Positions 22,175-33,396 of a stretch of 64,000 nt of DNA are shown in pieces. Origin of the DNA: Alphaproteobacteria bacterium. Its GTDB lineage: Bacteria > Pseudomonadota > Alphaproteobacteria > CACIAM-22H2. The stretch is from positions 248,001 through 312,000 of the forward strand of contig JAEULA010000008.1 of assembly GCA_016793165.1 (NCBI GenBank), written 5' to 3'. The first letter of the stretch is position 1. Each line of letters opens with the position of its first letter. The translations under genes and the position numbers were made by a program. The notes under the pieces were generated by a model that saw only the letters and a program-made list of their open reading frames with translations, was not told the DNA's origin and ran no database searches.

Positions 22175-23704
22175 TCAGCCGCCGTCGTCGTCGCCGTAGC
22201 GCTCGCTGTCCGCGAGATTGTCGAACTTGGTGTAGGTGCCGTCGAAGAACACGCGCACGGTGCCGATCGGGCCGTGGCGCTGCTTGCCGATGATCACTTC
22301 AGCGACGTTGTGGATCTGGTTGCCGCGCTCGACCCACTGCTCGTGGCGGTCCTGGAACTTGGACTCGTCCTCGTTCTCGCGCCGGCCGGGCTCGGCGCGC
22401 GAATGGTAGTATTCCTCGCGGAACACGAACATCACGACGTCGGCGTCCTGCTCGATCGTGCCGGACTCGCGGAGGTCGGCGAGCTGCGGGCGCTTGTCCT
22501 CGCGCTGCTCGACCGCGCGGCTCAGCTGCGACAGCGCCAGGATCGGCACGTTGAGCTCCTTGGCGATCGCCTTCAGCCCGCGGGTGATCGCCGAGATCTC
22601 CTGCACCCGGCTCTCGGGGCGCATGTTCGCCGGCAGGGTCAGGAGCTGCAGGTAGTCGATGACGATGAGTCCCAGCCCGGTCGTCCGCGCGAGGCGGCGC
22701 GAGCGCGTGCGCAGCGCCGAGATCGACAGCGCCGGCGTGTCGTCGATGTAGAGCGGCAGACGGTGAAGCTCCTGCGCCGCCTGCACGAAGCGCGGGAAAT
22801 CCTCGCCGCGGACCTCGCCGCGGCGGATCTTGTCCGACGGGATCTCGGTCACCTCGGACAGGAGACGGGTGGCGAGCTGCTCGGCCGACATCTCGAGCGA
22901 GAAGAAGGCGACCTTGGCGCCGTTGACGACCTCGCGCGCGCCGTCCTCGCTCACGCGCTCCTCGTAGGCGCGCGCCGCCGAGAAGGCCATCTTCGTCGCC
23001 AGCGCCGTCTTGCCCATCGACGGGCGGCCCGCGAGTATCACCAGGTCGGACGGATGGAAGCCGCCGAGCTTCTTGTCCATGTCGCGCAGGCCGGTCGTGA
23101 CGCCGGTGATGTTCCCGTCGCGCTTGTAGGCCTGCTCCGCCATGTCGATGGCGGTCTTCAGCGCCGTGCGGAACTCCTTGAAGCCGCCTTCGGTCTCGCC
23201 GTTGCGCGCGAGCTCGAAGAGCTTCTGCTCGGCCGCCTCCATCTGCTCGCGGGCGGCGACGTCCTCCGACGTGGCGTAGGCGTCGTTCACGATGTCGGCC
23301 CCGAGGCCGATCAGCTGCCTGCGCAAATAAAGGTCGTGGATGATCTTGGCGTAGTCGCCCGCGTTGATGATCGCGACGACCGAGCTGGCGAGGCGCGCGA
23401 GATACTGGGCGCCGCCGATCTCCGTGAGCGTCTGGTCCTGCTCGAAGCGGTTCTTCAGCGTCACCGGGTTGGCGACCACGCCGCGATTGATCAGCTGCCC
23501 GATCGCCTCGAAGATGCGCGCATGGCGGTCGTCGGCGAAGTGCTGCGGCAGCAGGAACTCGACGACGCGCTCGTAGGCCTTGTTGTTGGCGAGCAGGGCG
23601 CCGAGCAGCTGCTGCTCCGCCTCGAAGTTGACGGGCGGGGTGCGGACCGGGAGGTCGGCGGCGTCGCGCGACAGCGGCGCGATCTTGGGGCGGGCGGCTT
23701 CCAT
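22175..23704 (-). CDS. dnaB: Replicative DNA helicase DnaB
   Basis: Hexameric helicase of the replication fork. The N-terminal DnaG-interacting helical domain (about 20-170) is followed by the RecA-like motor with Walker A GRPSMGKT near residue 232 and arginine finger region DLRESGTIEQDADVV. I chose ATG 23704 (509 residues); GTG 23725 would add seven residues, and neither has a clear Shine-Dalgarno site. No intein or insertion is seen. Forms a transcript with alr downstream; cfa lies 76 bases upstream. Confidence 0.96.
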   Translation of the reverse strand: MEAARPKIAPLSRDAADLPVRTPPVNFEAEQQLLGALLANNKAYERVVEFLLPQHFADDRHARIFEAIGQLINRGVVANPVTLKNRFEQDQTLTEIGGAQYLARLASSVVAIINAGDYAKIIHDLYLRRQLIGLGADIVNDAYATSEDVAAREQMEAAEQKLFELARNGETEGGFKEFRTALKTAIDMAEQAYKRDGNITGVTTGLRDMDKKLGGFHPSDLVILAGRPSMGKTALATKMAFSAARAYEERVSEDGAREVVNGAKVAFFSLEMSAEQLATRLLSEVTEIPSDKIRRGEVRGEDFPRFVQAAQELHRLPLYIDDTPALSISALRTRSRRLARTTGLGLIVIDYLQLLTLPANMRPESRVQEISAITRGLKAIAKELNVPILALSQLSRAVEQREDKRPQLADLRESGTIEQDADVVMFVFREEYYHSRAEPGRRENEDESKFQDRHEQWVERGNQIHNVAEVIIGKQRHGPIGTVRVFFDGTYTKFDNLADSERYGDDDGG

Positions 23705-23780
23705 CTGCGCGCGAACGCTTATCACACCGATGTCGAAAGAATTAGGGGGATAAGTGGCGGCCGCGCGCCGGCGATCGCCG

Positions 23781-25013
23781 TCATGCGGCGATCGCTCCGT
23801 GCTTCGCCTGCTTGCGCTCCCAGTCCTGGATGTAGTCGCGCGTCATCGGCACCGAGTCGACGCGGCGCGCGAGCTGCATCTGCCAGACCATGAATCCCCA
23901 GCGGCGGAAGCTGACCTCGCAACTCGCGAGATAGAACTCCCACATCCGCAGGAAGCGCTCGTCGTAGAGCTCGAGCACGTCCTGGCGCGCGGCGAGGAAG
24001 CGGCGGCGCCATTCGCGCAGGGTCTCGGCGTAGTGCAGGCGGAGGATCTCGATGTCGGTGACGACGAGTCCGCATTGCTCGACGATCGGCAGCACTTCCG
24101 ACAACGCGGGGGCATAGGCGCCGGGGAAGATGTACTTGTCGACCCAGGCGTTCATGACGCCCGGCCCGTCCGACCGTCCGATCGAATGGATCAGCGCCAC
24201 GCCGTCGGGCTTCAGCAGGTCGCGGACCTTGCTGAAGTACTCGCGATAATGGCCGACACCGACATGCTCGAACATGCCGACCGAGACGATGCGGTCGTAG
24301 GAGTCCGTCTCGAGGCGGTAGTCCTGCAGCTTGAACTGCACCCGGTCGGCGAGGCCGGCATCGCGCGCTCGCTGGTTGGAGAGCTTGTGCTGCTCCTCCG
24401 ACAGCGTCACGCCGACCACCCGGCCGGCGCCCGCGCGGGCGAGATGCATGCCGAGGCCGCCCCAGCCCGATCCGATATCGAGGATGGTCTGGCCCGGCTC
24501 GAGCAGCAGCTTGGCGGCGATGTGCCGCTTCTTCGCCTCCTGGGCCTCCTCGAGGGTCGCGCCCGGTCGGGGGAAATAGGCGCAGGAGTACTGGCGATCG
24601 GGATCGAGGAAGAGATCGTAGAGCCGCCCCGAAAGATCGTAGTGGTGCGCCACGTTCCGGCGCGCCCGCTCGATCGGGTTGTATTGCAGGATGCGGCGGA
24701 AGAGCCGGCGCACCTTGTTGACGGCATCAAGCCAGGTGCCGCCGTCGATCACCTCCGAATTGAGGCCGGTGTAGTCGAGGAAGTCGTAGATGTCGCCGTC
24801 GACGACCGTGAGCTTGCCGGCCATGTAGGCCTCGCCGAGCTTGAGGCGGGGATGCAGCGCGATGGCGCGCGCGGTCGCATCGTCGGCGATCCGGACGGTG
24901 ATCGCGGGCCCCGGCTCTCGGCCGGTGATGACGAACGGCGTGCCGTCGGGGCCGATGAACGTCAGCGTGCCGACGGTGATGAGCTTCCGGAACACGGCGG
25001 CGAGCAGCCACAT
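23781..25013 (-). CDS. cfa: Cyclopropane-fatty-acyl-phospholipid synthase
   Basis: Adds a methylene group from SAM across cis double bonds of membrane lipid acyl chains. Start ATG 25013 is preceded by GAGGGG at good spacing, giving 410 residues; ATG 25022 and a longer frame upstream are less likely. The SAM motif DIGSGWG is at 179-185, and the family blocks ITVRIADD, RRNVAHHYDLS and VGMFEHVG are clear. The gene lies between dnaB and rplI, isolated from the latter by a strong terminator, so it should have its own promoter. Confidence 0.95.
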   Translation of the reverse strand: MWLLAAVFRKLITVGTLTFIGPDGTPFVITGREPGPAITVRIADDATARAIALHPRLKLGEAYMAGKLTVVDGDIYDFLDYTGLNSEVIDGGTWLDAVNKVRRLFRRILQYNPIERARRNVAHHYDLSGRLYDLFLDPDRQYSCAYFPRPGATLEEAQEAKKRHIAAKLLLEPGQTILDIGSGWGGLGMHLARAGAGRVVGVTLSEEQHKLSNQRARDAGLADRVQFKLQDYRLETDSYDRIVSVGMFEHVGVGHYREYFSKVRDLLKPDGVALIHSIGRSDGPGVMNAWVDKYIFPGAYAPALSEVLPIVEQCGLVVTDIEILRLHYAETLREWRRRFLAARQDVLELYDERFLRMWEFYLASCEVSFRRWGFMVWQMQLARRVDSVPMTRDYIQDWERKQAKHGAIAA

Positions 25014-25121
25014 CGTCCTCATCCCCTCGTTGCGGATTCTTGTTTGCGGCGATGAAACAACGCGGCTTCGCGGCGTGTAAAGGCCGCCGGCGGCGATCGG
25101 CAAGCTCCTGGCGCGCAAACG

Positions 25122-25150
25122 AAAACGCCGCCCGGCGGGGCCGGGCGGCG
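25122..25150 (-). terminator. Rho-independent terminator after rplI
   Basis: Perfect 11-bp stem (25126-25136 with 25140-25150), a GGG loop and TTTT on the minus strand at 25125-25122. It lies 58 bases after the rplI stop and ends the rpsF-rpsR-DUF2232-rplI transcript before cfa. Confidence 0.88.
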
Positions 25151-25207
25151 TGTCGGTCGCAAGACTCGCGGGTCGCGAGTCGGGGCGCGCGGCGCGCCCG
25201 TCTCGGA

Positions 25208-25849
25208 TCAGGCCTCGGCGGTCTTCTTCTTCTTGCGCTTCTCGCCCTTGGGCTTGTCGCCTTCGGCCTTGTCGCTCTCCGCAGCCGCTTCGGCGGGCGT
25301 CGCCTCGGCGGCGGGCGCCGCTTCCTCGGCCGGGGGGGCGGCCTCCGGGGCCGGCGCGGCAGCCGGCTTGCCCTCGGCCTGCATCTTGGCCTCTTCCGCC
25401 GACTGCGCGACGTTGACCTTCACGCCGATGCTCACCTCGGGATGCAGCGCGACGCGCATCGCGTGGATGCCCAGGGCCTTGATCGGCTGGGTGAGCAGCA
25501 CCTGACGGCGATCGACGGTGTACCCGGCCGCCGTGATCGCCTCGGCGATGTCGCGATTGCTGACCGAGCCGTAGAGCTGCCCGGTCTCGCCGGCCTGGCG
25601 GATGATGACGACGCTGAGGCCGTCCATCTTCACGGCGACCTTCTCGGCCTCGCTCTTGCGCTCGAGGTTCATCGCCTCGAGCTGCGCGCGCTGCTTCTCG
25701 AAATAGGCGAGGTTGTCCTTGGTCGCGCGCATCGCCTTCTTCTGCGGCAGCAGGAAGTTGCGGGCGAAGCCGGGCTTCACCTTCACGACGTCGCCCATCT
25801 GGCCGAGGGATTCGACGCGCTCGAGGAGGATCACTTCGGTAGCACTCAT
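25208..25849 (-). CDS. rplI: 50S ribosomal protein L9, with long low-complexity tail
   Basis: L9 binds 23S rRNA and reaches across the ribosome with a long connecting helix. The N-terminal domain ([20 protein letters not shown], residues 5-24) and C-terminal domain (to about 150) are intact. Residues about 155-213 form an Ala/Pro/Glu-rich tail ending in a lysine cluster; standard L9 is about 150 residues. Start ATG 25849 is preceded by GGAGACGG. Extended L9 tails occur in alphaproteobacteria, so the tail is probably real and disordered. Confidence 0.96.
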   Translation of the reverse strand: MSATEVILLERVESLGQMGDVVKVKPGFARNFLLPQKKAMRATKDNLAYFEKQRAQLEAMNLERKSEAEKVAVKMDGLSVVIIRQAGETGQLYGSVSNRDIAEAITAAGYTVDRRQVLLTQPIKALGIHAMRVALHPEVSIGVKVNVAQSAEEAKMQAEGKPAAAPAPEAAPPAEEAAPAAEATPAEAAAESDKAEGDKPKGEKRKKKKTAEA

Positions 25850-25890
25850 GGGTCCGTCTCCGGTGTCTTGAACGTCAGAAGGTTGGTGGA

Positions 25891-26847
25891 TCAGAGCGTC
25901 GGCGCGGGGCCGGCAAAGCGTTCGCGCAGCTTCAGCCACGGCTCGGCGAGCCCGAGCATCAGCAGCGCGACCAGCACCGGCGCGAAGAACAGCATCAGCA
26001 CGTAGAGACCTGCGAGCAGCGCGCCGCGCGAGGGCCAGTCCTTCACCCAGGCGTGGATGACCGCGAGGCCCGCGAAGAGGAAGCCGGCGAGGCAGACCAG
26101 CATCATGTTCGCGCCGACCACGCCGGCGATGCCGGGCGCCTGGCCGAAAAGACCGGGCAGGAAGGCGCCGATCGCCGCGATCGCGGCTGCGGTGTTGAAC
26201 CAGCCGGGCAGCGCGAGATCGGCCATGCGCGGCGTCGGCCGCAGGTTCAGTCCGAGGCGCACCAGCAGGAACTGGGCGAGGGCGGCATTCGCGATGAGGA
26301 GGAAGAAGAAGCCGAGGCCGAGGAAGCCGGGCAGGAAGGTGATCGACAGGCGGATGAGCTGCTCGATGCCTTCCGCGCCGACGCCGCCGGGGAGGAACTC
26401 CGCGGGAAGCTCGGTGAGGATTGCGCGGGCGCGCCGCAGCTGGCCTTCGCTTGGCCAGATCGCGGTCGGCAGCGAGGTGGCCGCGACGACGGCCGTCAGT
26501 CCGAGGGCCGTGAGCAGGAGGCCGGCCGGGGGATACCAGTCGCTGCCGCCATCCGCGCGACGCCGGGTGAGCAGTGCCTGGCGGACCATGATCACGACCG
26601 GGACGGCGACGACGAGGCCGAAGAAGAAGCCGAACTCGAAGCGGATCAGCAGCGAAGTCACGGCGACGCTGCTGGCGGTCGCGATCACCGAGGCGTGCGT
26701 GCCGAGCGACAACCCGACCAGGAACAGCGGCAGCTGCGCCAGGCTCGAGAGCACGATCCCGCCGAGCGCGAAGGCAAGCGCCGACACGGTCAGGACCGCG
26801 GCTGCGATGCCTGCTGCAATCGAGAGGAAGATGTCGCGTCCCGGCAT
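25891..26847 (-). CDS. DUF2232 multi-pass membrane protein
   Basis: A 318-residue integral membrane protein with about eight hydrophobic helices, including residues 10-35, 38-50, 72-90, 108-125, 172-198, 217-235, 245-265 and 278-300. It matches the DUF2232 type usually found between rpsR and rplI in alphaproteobacteria; relatives are distantly linked to S-component or YybS-like membrane proteins. Function unknown. Start ATG 26847 was chosen because the upstream frame is the shadow of rpsR. It is 41 bases from rplI, in the same operon. Confidence 0.88.
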   Translation of the reverse strand: MPGRDIFLSIAAGIAAAVLTVSALAFALGGIVLSSLAQLPLFLVGLSLGTHASVIATASSVAVTSLLIRFEFGFFFGLVVAVPVVIMVRQALLTRRRADGGSDWYPPAGLLLTALGLTAVVAATSLPTAIWPSEGQLRRARAILTELPAEFLPGGVGAEGIEQLIRLSITFLPGFLGLGFFFLLIANAALAQFLLVRLGLNLRPTPRMADLALPGWFNTAAAIAAIGAFLPGLFGQAPGIAGVVGANMMLVCLAGFLFAGLAVIHAWVKDWPSRGALLAGLYVLMLFFAPVLVALLMLGLAEPWLKLRERFAGPAPTL

Positions 26848-26926
26848 GGGCGGTTCGTCGTGCGCGTGCGGTCGGTGTCGGAAGCGGCCGGGCGTCTCCG
26901 TTGGGAGCCGCCCGGCACCGTTCCGC

Positions 26927-27259
26927 TCAACCCAGCAGGTAAGGCAGCAGGCCCAGGAAGCGGGCGCGCTTGATCGCCTGGGCGAGCTCGCGCTGCTTCT
27001 TGGTCGACACCGCCGTGATCCGGGACGGCACGATCTTGCCGCGCTCCGAGAGGAAGCGCTGCAGGAGCTTGATGTCCTTGTAGTCGATCTTCGGCGCATT
27101 CGGGCCGGAGAACGGGCAGGACTTGCGCCGACGGAAGAACGGACGACGCGCGCCGCCCGCGCCGCCACGACCCTCGCGGCCTTCGCCGCCCTCGCGGCCG
27201 CCGTCGCGGCCACCATCGCGGCCTTCGCCGGCCGAGGCGCCCTGATAACCGTTGCTCAT
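26927..27259 (-). CDS. rpsR: 30S ribosomal protein S18, with Gly/Arg/Glu-rich N-terminal extension
   Basis: S18 forms a dimer with S6 on the 30S platform. The core from about residue 38 ([13 protein letters not shown]) through [17 protein letters not shown] to [13 protein letters not shown] is typical. Residues 8-37 are a repetitive Gly-Arg-Glu/Asp stretch; E. coli S18 totals 75 residues against 110 here. ATG 27259 overlaps the rpsF stop in an ATGA junction. The C in KSCPF is a lone cysteine of the usual S18 zinc site. Confidence 0.96.
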   Translation of the reverse strand: MSNGYQGASAGEGRDGGRDGGREGGEGREGRGGAGGARRPFFRRRKSCPFSGPNAPKIDYKDIKLLQRFLSERGKIVPSRITAVSTKKQRELAQAIKRARFLGLLPYLLG

Positions 27260-27663
27260 GCTTCAGCTCCTTCACGCGGCTCGTCGTAACGGCTGCGACG
27301 GCTGTCGCGGCCGTCGCGGCCTTCGCGACCCTCGCGCTCGTCGCGGCGCTGGAGAATCATGGACGGGCCCTCCTCGAGGGCGTCGACGCGGACGGTCATG
27401 TGGCGCAGCACGTCCTCGTTGAGGCGCATGTTGCGCTCCATCTCCGCGATCGCCGCCGGCGGGGCGTCGATGTTCATCAGGACATAGTGTCCCTTGCGGT
27501 TCTTCTTGATGCGGAAGGCAAGGTTCCGCAGGCCCCAATATTCGCGCTTGGAGACCTGGCCACCCTGTTCCTGGACGATGGTTGCGAACTGTTCGGTCAG
27601 GGCTTCGACCTGGCTGGCCGACACGTCCTGACGTGCAATGAACACGTTCTCGTAGAACGGCAT
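27256..27663 (-). CDS. rpsF: 30S ribosomal protein S6, with charged C-terminal tail
   Basis: S6 (135 residues) begins [13 protein letters not shown] and has the ferredoxin-like fold to about residue 100, including [14 protein letters not shown]. Residues 105-135 are a repetitive Arg/Asp/Glu/Gly tail ([13 protein letters not shown]). First gene of the rpsF-rpsR-DUF2232-rplI operon; GGAG lies upstream of ATG 27663. Two hairpins occupy the leader. In many bacteria the S6:S18 dimer represses its own mRNA, which may apply here. Confidence 0.96.
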   Translation of the reverse strand: MPFYENVFIARQDVSASQVEALTEQFATIVQEQGGQVSKREYWGLRNLAFRIKKNRKGHYVLMNIDAPPAAIAEMERNMRLNEDVLRHMTVRVDALEEGPSMILQRRDEREGREGRDGRDSRRSRYDEPREGAEA

Positions 27664-27757
27664 AAGAAACGGCTCCTTCTGGCTGTTTGACGGCCTGCCG
27701 CTCCGCCCCGTCACCCATCCTCCTAAGAGGGCGGGCCCGTGGCACCAGCCGCACAGG

Positions 27758-27808
27758 CCTAGCCGGCCTCTCGCCGGCAAGGAGACCGACCGGATTTCTC
27801 CCGGTCGG
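27758..27808 (-). promoter_or_regulatory. Two leader hairpins upstream of rpsF
   Basis: Hairpin A: 27786-27793 pairs with 27801-27808 (8 perfect bp, 7-base loop). Hairpin B: GCCGGC at 27762-27767 pairs with 27773-27778, extended by three outer pairs across one A-A mismatch (27758-27781). Both lie 95-145 bases before the rpsF ATG. They could be an S6:S18 autoregulatory element; I cannot match them confidently to the known motif. Confidence 0.45.
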
Positions 27809-27955
27809 CTTTGAAGGCGGGCCTTGTACACGCGCGCACCCCGCCGGCGCAAGGGACGCAAGCCGCATGGCGCCATGAGGCCAGGAAGCTCGCACCGCCT
27901 GGAGGGCGGCGCTAACCTAAGCACCTGAAATCCGGGGGGATTGGGGAGGGGCTGG

Positions 27956-28843
27956 GTGCAGGACCAGGGACATCGCGAGACCGGTTCGGTGCCGCTTTGG
28001 GCGGGGCTGACGGCCGACGAGCACGAGTTCCAATACAACCCGCAGCGCTCGGTCCAGGACTTCAAGCAGTTCCAGGCCCGGCGCGAGGGGCCCAATGCGG
28101 CGGCCAAGGCGCGGCTGCGCTGCTTCGCCGACCAGACCTATGGCGAGCATCCGCTGCGCAAGCTCGACATCTATCCCGCGGCGTTGTCGGGCGCGCCCGT
28201 GCACATGTTCTTCCACGGCGGCTACTGGCGGGCGCAGGACAAGCAGAACTTCGCCTTCGTTGCGGCACCGCTGGTGGACGCGGGGATCACCGCCGTCATC
28301 GTCAACTACGAGCTCTGTCCGGCCTCGACCCTCGACGGCGTCGTCGACTCGGCGGTGGCTGCCACCGACTGGACGCTGCGCAACATCGCCCGCCATGGCG
28401 GCGATCCGGCGCGGCTGACCTTGTCCGGGCACTCCGCCGGCGCGCATCTCGGCGCGGCGATCCTGGCGACCGATTGGCCGGCGCGCGGACTTTCGGCCGA
28501 CGCGATCAAGGGTGCGGTACTGATCAGCGGCATCTACGACCCGGCGCCCGCCGAGCGCACCAGCGTGAACGCGGAGATCGGCCTCACGCCGGCGCTGATC
28601 GCGCGCCACGACTACGAGCGCCGGCCGCTGAAGGTGTCGTGCCCGGCCTGGATCATCGCGGGCGGGCGCGAGCCGTGGCACTGGATCGACCAGTCCTTCC
28701 GCTACGCCCACCATCTGCGGCGCCATGGCGGCGACCCGGGGGTCACCGTAAGCCCCGGCTACCACCACTTCGACATCATGGACCAGTACCGCGATCCCGG
28801 CAGCGACGTGCTGCGGCCGGTTCTGGCGCTCGCGACGCGTTGA
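27956..28843 (+). CDS. Arylformamidase-like alpha/beta hydrolase
   Basis: Alpha/beta hydrolase of 295 residues resembling kynurenine formamidase and related amide or ester hydrolases. The oxyanion motif HGGYW is at 87-91, the nucleophile is S160 in GHSAG, and histidine in YHHFDI near 276 completes the triad. The N-terminal [10 protein letters not shown] block is typical of this subgroup. GTG 27956 has GGGGAGG at good spacing. No tryptophan-pathway gene (kynureninase, tryptophan dioxygenase) adjoins, so the substrate may differ. First gene of the accessory cluster; the enolase gene follows 40 bases later. Confidence 0.85.
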   Translation: MQDQGHRETGSVPLWAGLTADEHEFQYNPQRSVQDFKQFQARREGPNAAAKARLRCFADQTYGEHPLRKLDIYPAALSGAPVHMFFHGGYWRAQDKQNFAFVAAPLVDAGITAVIVNYELCPASTLDGVVDSAVAATDWTLRNIARHGGDPARLTLSGHSAGAHLGAAILATDWPARGLSADAIKGAVLISGIYDPAPAERTSVNAEIGLTPALIARHDYERRPLKVSCPAWIIAGGREPWHWIDQSFRYAHHLRRHGGDPGVTVSPGYHHFDIMDQYRDPGSDVLRPVLALATR

Positions 28844-28883
28844 CGCCCGAGGGCAGGCGCGAAACTCGAAAGGAACGACCGGG

Positions 28884-30026
28884 ATGAGCAAGATCCGCGA
28901 CATCCGCCTCGTGGCGCTCGAATGTGCGCTGCCGGACGGCCAGGCCTACGGAATGGCGCGCGGCCTGACCGCGCGGCGCGGCGGCGGGATCGTGCAGGTC
29001 GAGACCGAGGACGGCGTGACCGGCATCGGCGAGGCCTGGGGGCCGACGCGGATCGCCGCCGCCTACCTTGACATCGTGAAGCCGTACTTTCTCGGCACCA
29101 GCGTGTTCGGCCAGCGCGCCGTGCAGCAGATGGTCTTCGCCAAGCATTACCACTTCGGCACGCAGAACCAGATGATCGGGCTGTTCAGCGGCATCGACGT
29201 CGCGTCCCACGACGCGATGGGAAAGCTGCTGAAGGTGCCGGTGACGGACCTGATCGGCGGTCGCCAGCGGACCCATGTCCCCGTCTATGCCTCGGGCGGC
29301 TACTTCACGCGCGACACCGACCAGCAGGCCGCGCTGGCACGTCAGCTCGAGCCGCTCGTCGGCCGGGGATTCCCGGCGTTCAAGATCAAGATCGGCCGCA
29401 ATCCCGCCGAGGACGAGGCGCGGGTGAAGCTCGCCAAGCAGATCATCGGCGAGAGCGCGGTGCTCACCGTCGACAGCAACGGCAACTACACCGTCGACCT
29501 CGTGCTCGAGAGCATGCGGCGCATCGCGGCCTACGGCATCGGCTGGTACGAGGAACCGCTCGCGCCGCAGGACTGGAAGGGTTACGCCGAGTTGCGGCCG
29601 CGCGCGCCCGTTCCCGTCGCCACCGGCGAGGCGTTGTACGAGGCCTTCGACCTGCGGCGCCTGATCGACGGCCGCATGGCCGACGTCGTCCAGCCGGACC
29701 TCGCGCTCTGTGGCGGTTTCAGCGTCGGGCGCTTCGTCGCCGAGCTGTGCGCGGCGGAGCATCTGCGGCTGTCGCCGCATGTCTGGGGGACCGCCGTGGG
29801 CCTCGCCGCGGCCGTGCATTGGGTCGCGAGCCTGCCGACCTATCCGCACAGCGAGAACGTGCCGTTCCCGACGCTGGTCGAGTACGACACCGGCGACAAT
29901 CCGTTGCGCGACAGGTTGCTGGCCACGCCGCTGACGGCCGTCGACGGCCGCATCGCGGTCCCGACCGGGCCCGGCCTCGGCATCGAGCTCGATCCCGCCG
30001 TCGTCGCGAAGTATACGGTGCGCTGA
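28884..30026 (+). CDS. Mandelate racemase/muconate lactonizing family enzyme
   Basis: Enolase-superfamily enzyme (380 residues) that would abstract a proton next to a carboxylate for racemisation or dehydration. The KxK pair is K167 and K169 in FKIKIG. Metal ligands fit D197 (TVDSNGN), E223 (YEEPL) and E249 (ATGEA). D272 (QPDLA) with H299 (SPHVWG) fit the His-Asp dyad of the mandelate racemase subgroup, making acid-sugar dehydratase or racemase activity plausible. Precise substrate unknown. The preceding GAAAGGA site and position between the hydrolase and ABC genes suggest one operon. Confidence 0.9.
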   Translation: MSKIRDIRLVALECALPDGQAYGMARGLTARRGGGIVQVETEDGVTGIGEAWGPTRIAAAYLDIVKPYFLGTSVFGQRAVQQMVFAKHYHFGTQNQMIGLFSGIDVASHDAMGKLLKVPVTDLIGGRQRTHVPVYASGGYFTRDTDQQAALARQLEPLVGRGFPAFKIKIGRNPAEDEARVKLAKQIIGESAVLTVDSNGNYTVDLVLESMRRIAAYGIGWYEEPLAPQDWKGYAELRPRAPVPVATGEALYEAFDLRRLIDGRMADVVQPDLALCGGFSVGRFVAELCAAEHLRLSPHVWGTAVGLAAAVHWVASLPTYPHSENVPFPTLVEYDTGDNPLRDRLLATPLTAVDGRIAVPTGPGLGIELDPAVVAKYTVR

Positions 30027-30031
30027 GCGCG

Positions 30032-31987
<1,956 letters not shown>

Positions 31988-32004
<17 letters not shown>

Positions 32005-32935
32005 CGACGCGCCGATCCTCGTCGTCGGCGGCCGCGGCTTCGTCGGCGCCGCCGTCGTCCGCCATCTCGCGCGGCGCGGGCGGCGACTGCACCTCTTCGG
32101 GCCGGCGGCGGCCGGAGCGCTGCCGGACGGCGTCGACGAGACGGCCGGCTCGATCACCGACGCCGCGGCGCTTGCGGCGATCCTGGGCCGTCTGCGTCCA
32201 CGATGCGTGGTCAGCTTCGCGGCATTCTCGAGCGGCACGGTCGGACTGAGCCGCTCGGGCGAGATCGATCCGGAGCAGGCGCTGGCGGTGAACGTTCTCG
32301 GCTTCCGTCGACTGCTCGCCGCCGCGGTCGATGCCGGCGTGCGCCGGGTCATCTGGAGCAGTTCGACCGTCGTGCTCGGCGCCGCGCAGGACCTCGTCCA
32401 TCGTCTCGACGAGAGCGCGCCGCGACGCCCGCTGACGAATTACGGCCTCACCAAGCTTCTCGCCGAGGACGTCGCCGCGTTCATGCGCCGGCGCCATGAC
32501 CTAGAGACGATCGGCCTGCGCATCCCGCTGATGCTGGGACCCGGCCTCTGGTACGACGGCGCGGCGGCGGTCGTGAAGCGCATGGTCGCCGCCGCGCGCA
32601 CACGCACGAGGCCGCGCGTCGAGGTTCCCGGCGTCCCGTTCGATGCCATGCACGTCGACGACGCCGGCGCGCTGGTCGAGCGGCTCGTCGGCCACGACGG
32701 TCCTCTGGCGGCGCTCTACAACGTCGCGGGATTCACCACCGATCATGCGACGATCCGGTCGCGCCTCGCCGCGCTGGTTCCCGGCTTCGATGCCGATCTC
32801 GCGACGACGCCGCCGCCGATCGTCTATCCGCTCGTCAGCCAGGCCGCGCTCGAGCGCGACACCGGGTGGCGGCATCGCCACGATCTCGACGCCGTCCTCC
32901 GCGACATGCTTGCCGAAGGGAGTTCGCCATCATGA
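31988..32935 (+). CDS. NAD-dependent epimerase/dehydratase family protein
   Basis: Extended SDR protein of 315 residues. The glycine-rich cofactor loop GGRGFVG lies near 13-19, the serine region is SSSTVV, and the YxxxK pair is in NYGLTKLLAED. The family acts on nucleotide sugars and other carbonyl or hydroxy compounds; nothing here fixes the substrate. It overlaps the ATPase gene by 17 bases and the RidA gene by 4 bases, which ties it to the catabolic and transport cluster rather than to cell-wall sugar synthesis. Confidence 0.88.
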
Positions 32936-33396
32936 CGATCGAAAAGCGCCTGGCCGAGCTGGGCATCGTTCTGCCGGTGCCGCGCGCGCCGGCCTTCTCC
33001 TACGTGCCCGTCGCCGTGCAGGGCGGCCTCGCCTGGGTGTCGGGGCAGCTCCCGTGGGAGGCCGACGGCGGCCTGTCGAAGGGCAAGCTCGGGGCCGATG
33101 CGAGCGTCGACCAGGGCAAGCGCGCGGCGAGGCTCTGCGTGATCAACGGCCTGAGCGTGCTGAAGGCGGCGCTCGGTTCGCTCGAGCGGGTCGAGCGGAT
33201 CGTCAAGGTCGTCGGCTTCGTCGCCTCGGCGCCGGGCTTCGTCGAGCAGCCGGCCGTCGTCGACGGTGCTTCGACGCTGCTCGGCGAGGTGTTCGGCGAG
33301 GCGGGGCGGCATGCGCGCTCGGCGATCGGCGTGGCCGAGCTGCCGCGCGGCGTGCCCGTCGAGGTCGAGTTCGTCGCCGCCGTCAGAGCCGGTTGA
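32932..33396 (+). CDS. RidA-family protein
   Basis: RidA/YjgF/UK114 superfamily protein of 154 residues. Canonical RidA hydrolyses reactive enamine/imine intermediates released by PLP enzymes; this longer subgroup is uncharacterised. Blocks VQGGLAWVSGQLP, RLCVINGLSVLKAALGSLERV and HARSAIGVAELPRGVPVEVEF are typical, the last containing the arginine region of the active site. ATG 32932 overlaps the epimerase stop. Its presence hints that imine or enamine chemistry is part of the pathway. The 3' end overlaps the convergent metallo-beta-lactamase gene by 14 bases. Confidence 0.9.
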   Translation: MTIEKRLAELGIVLPVPRAPAFSYVPVAVQGGLAWVSGQLPWEADGGLSKGKLGADASVDQGKRAARLCVINGLSVLKAALGSLERVERIVKVVGFVASAPGFVEQPAVVDGASTLLGEVFGEAGRHARSAIGVAELPRGVPVEVEFVAAVRAG

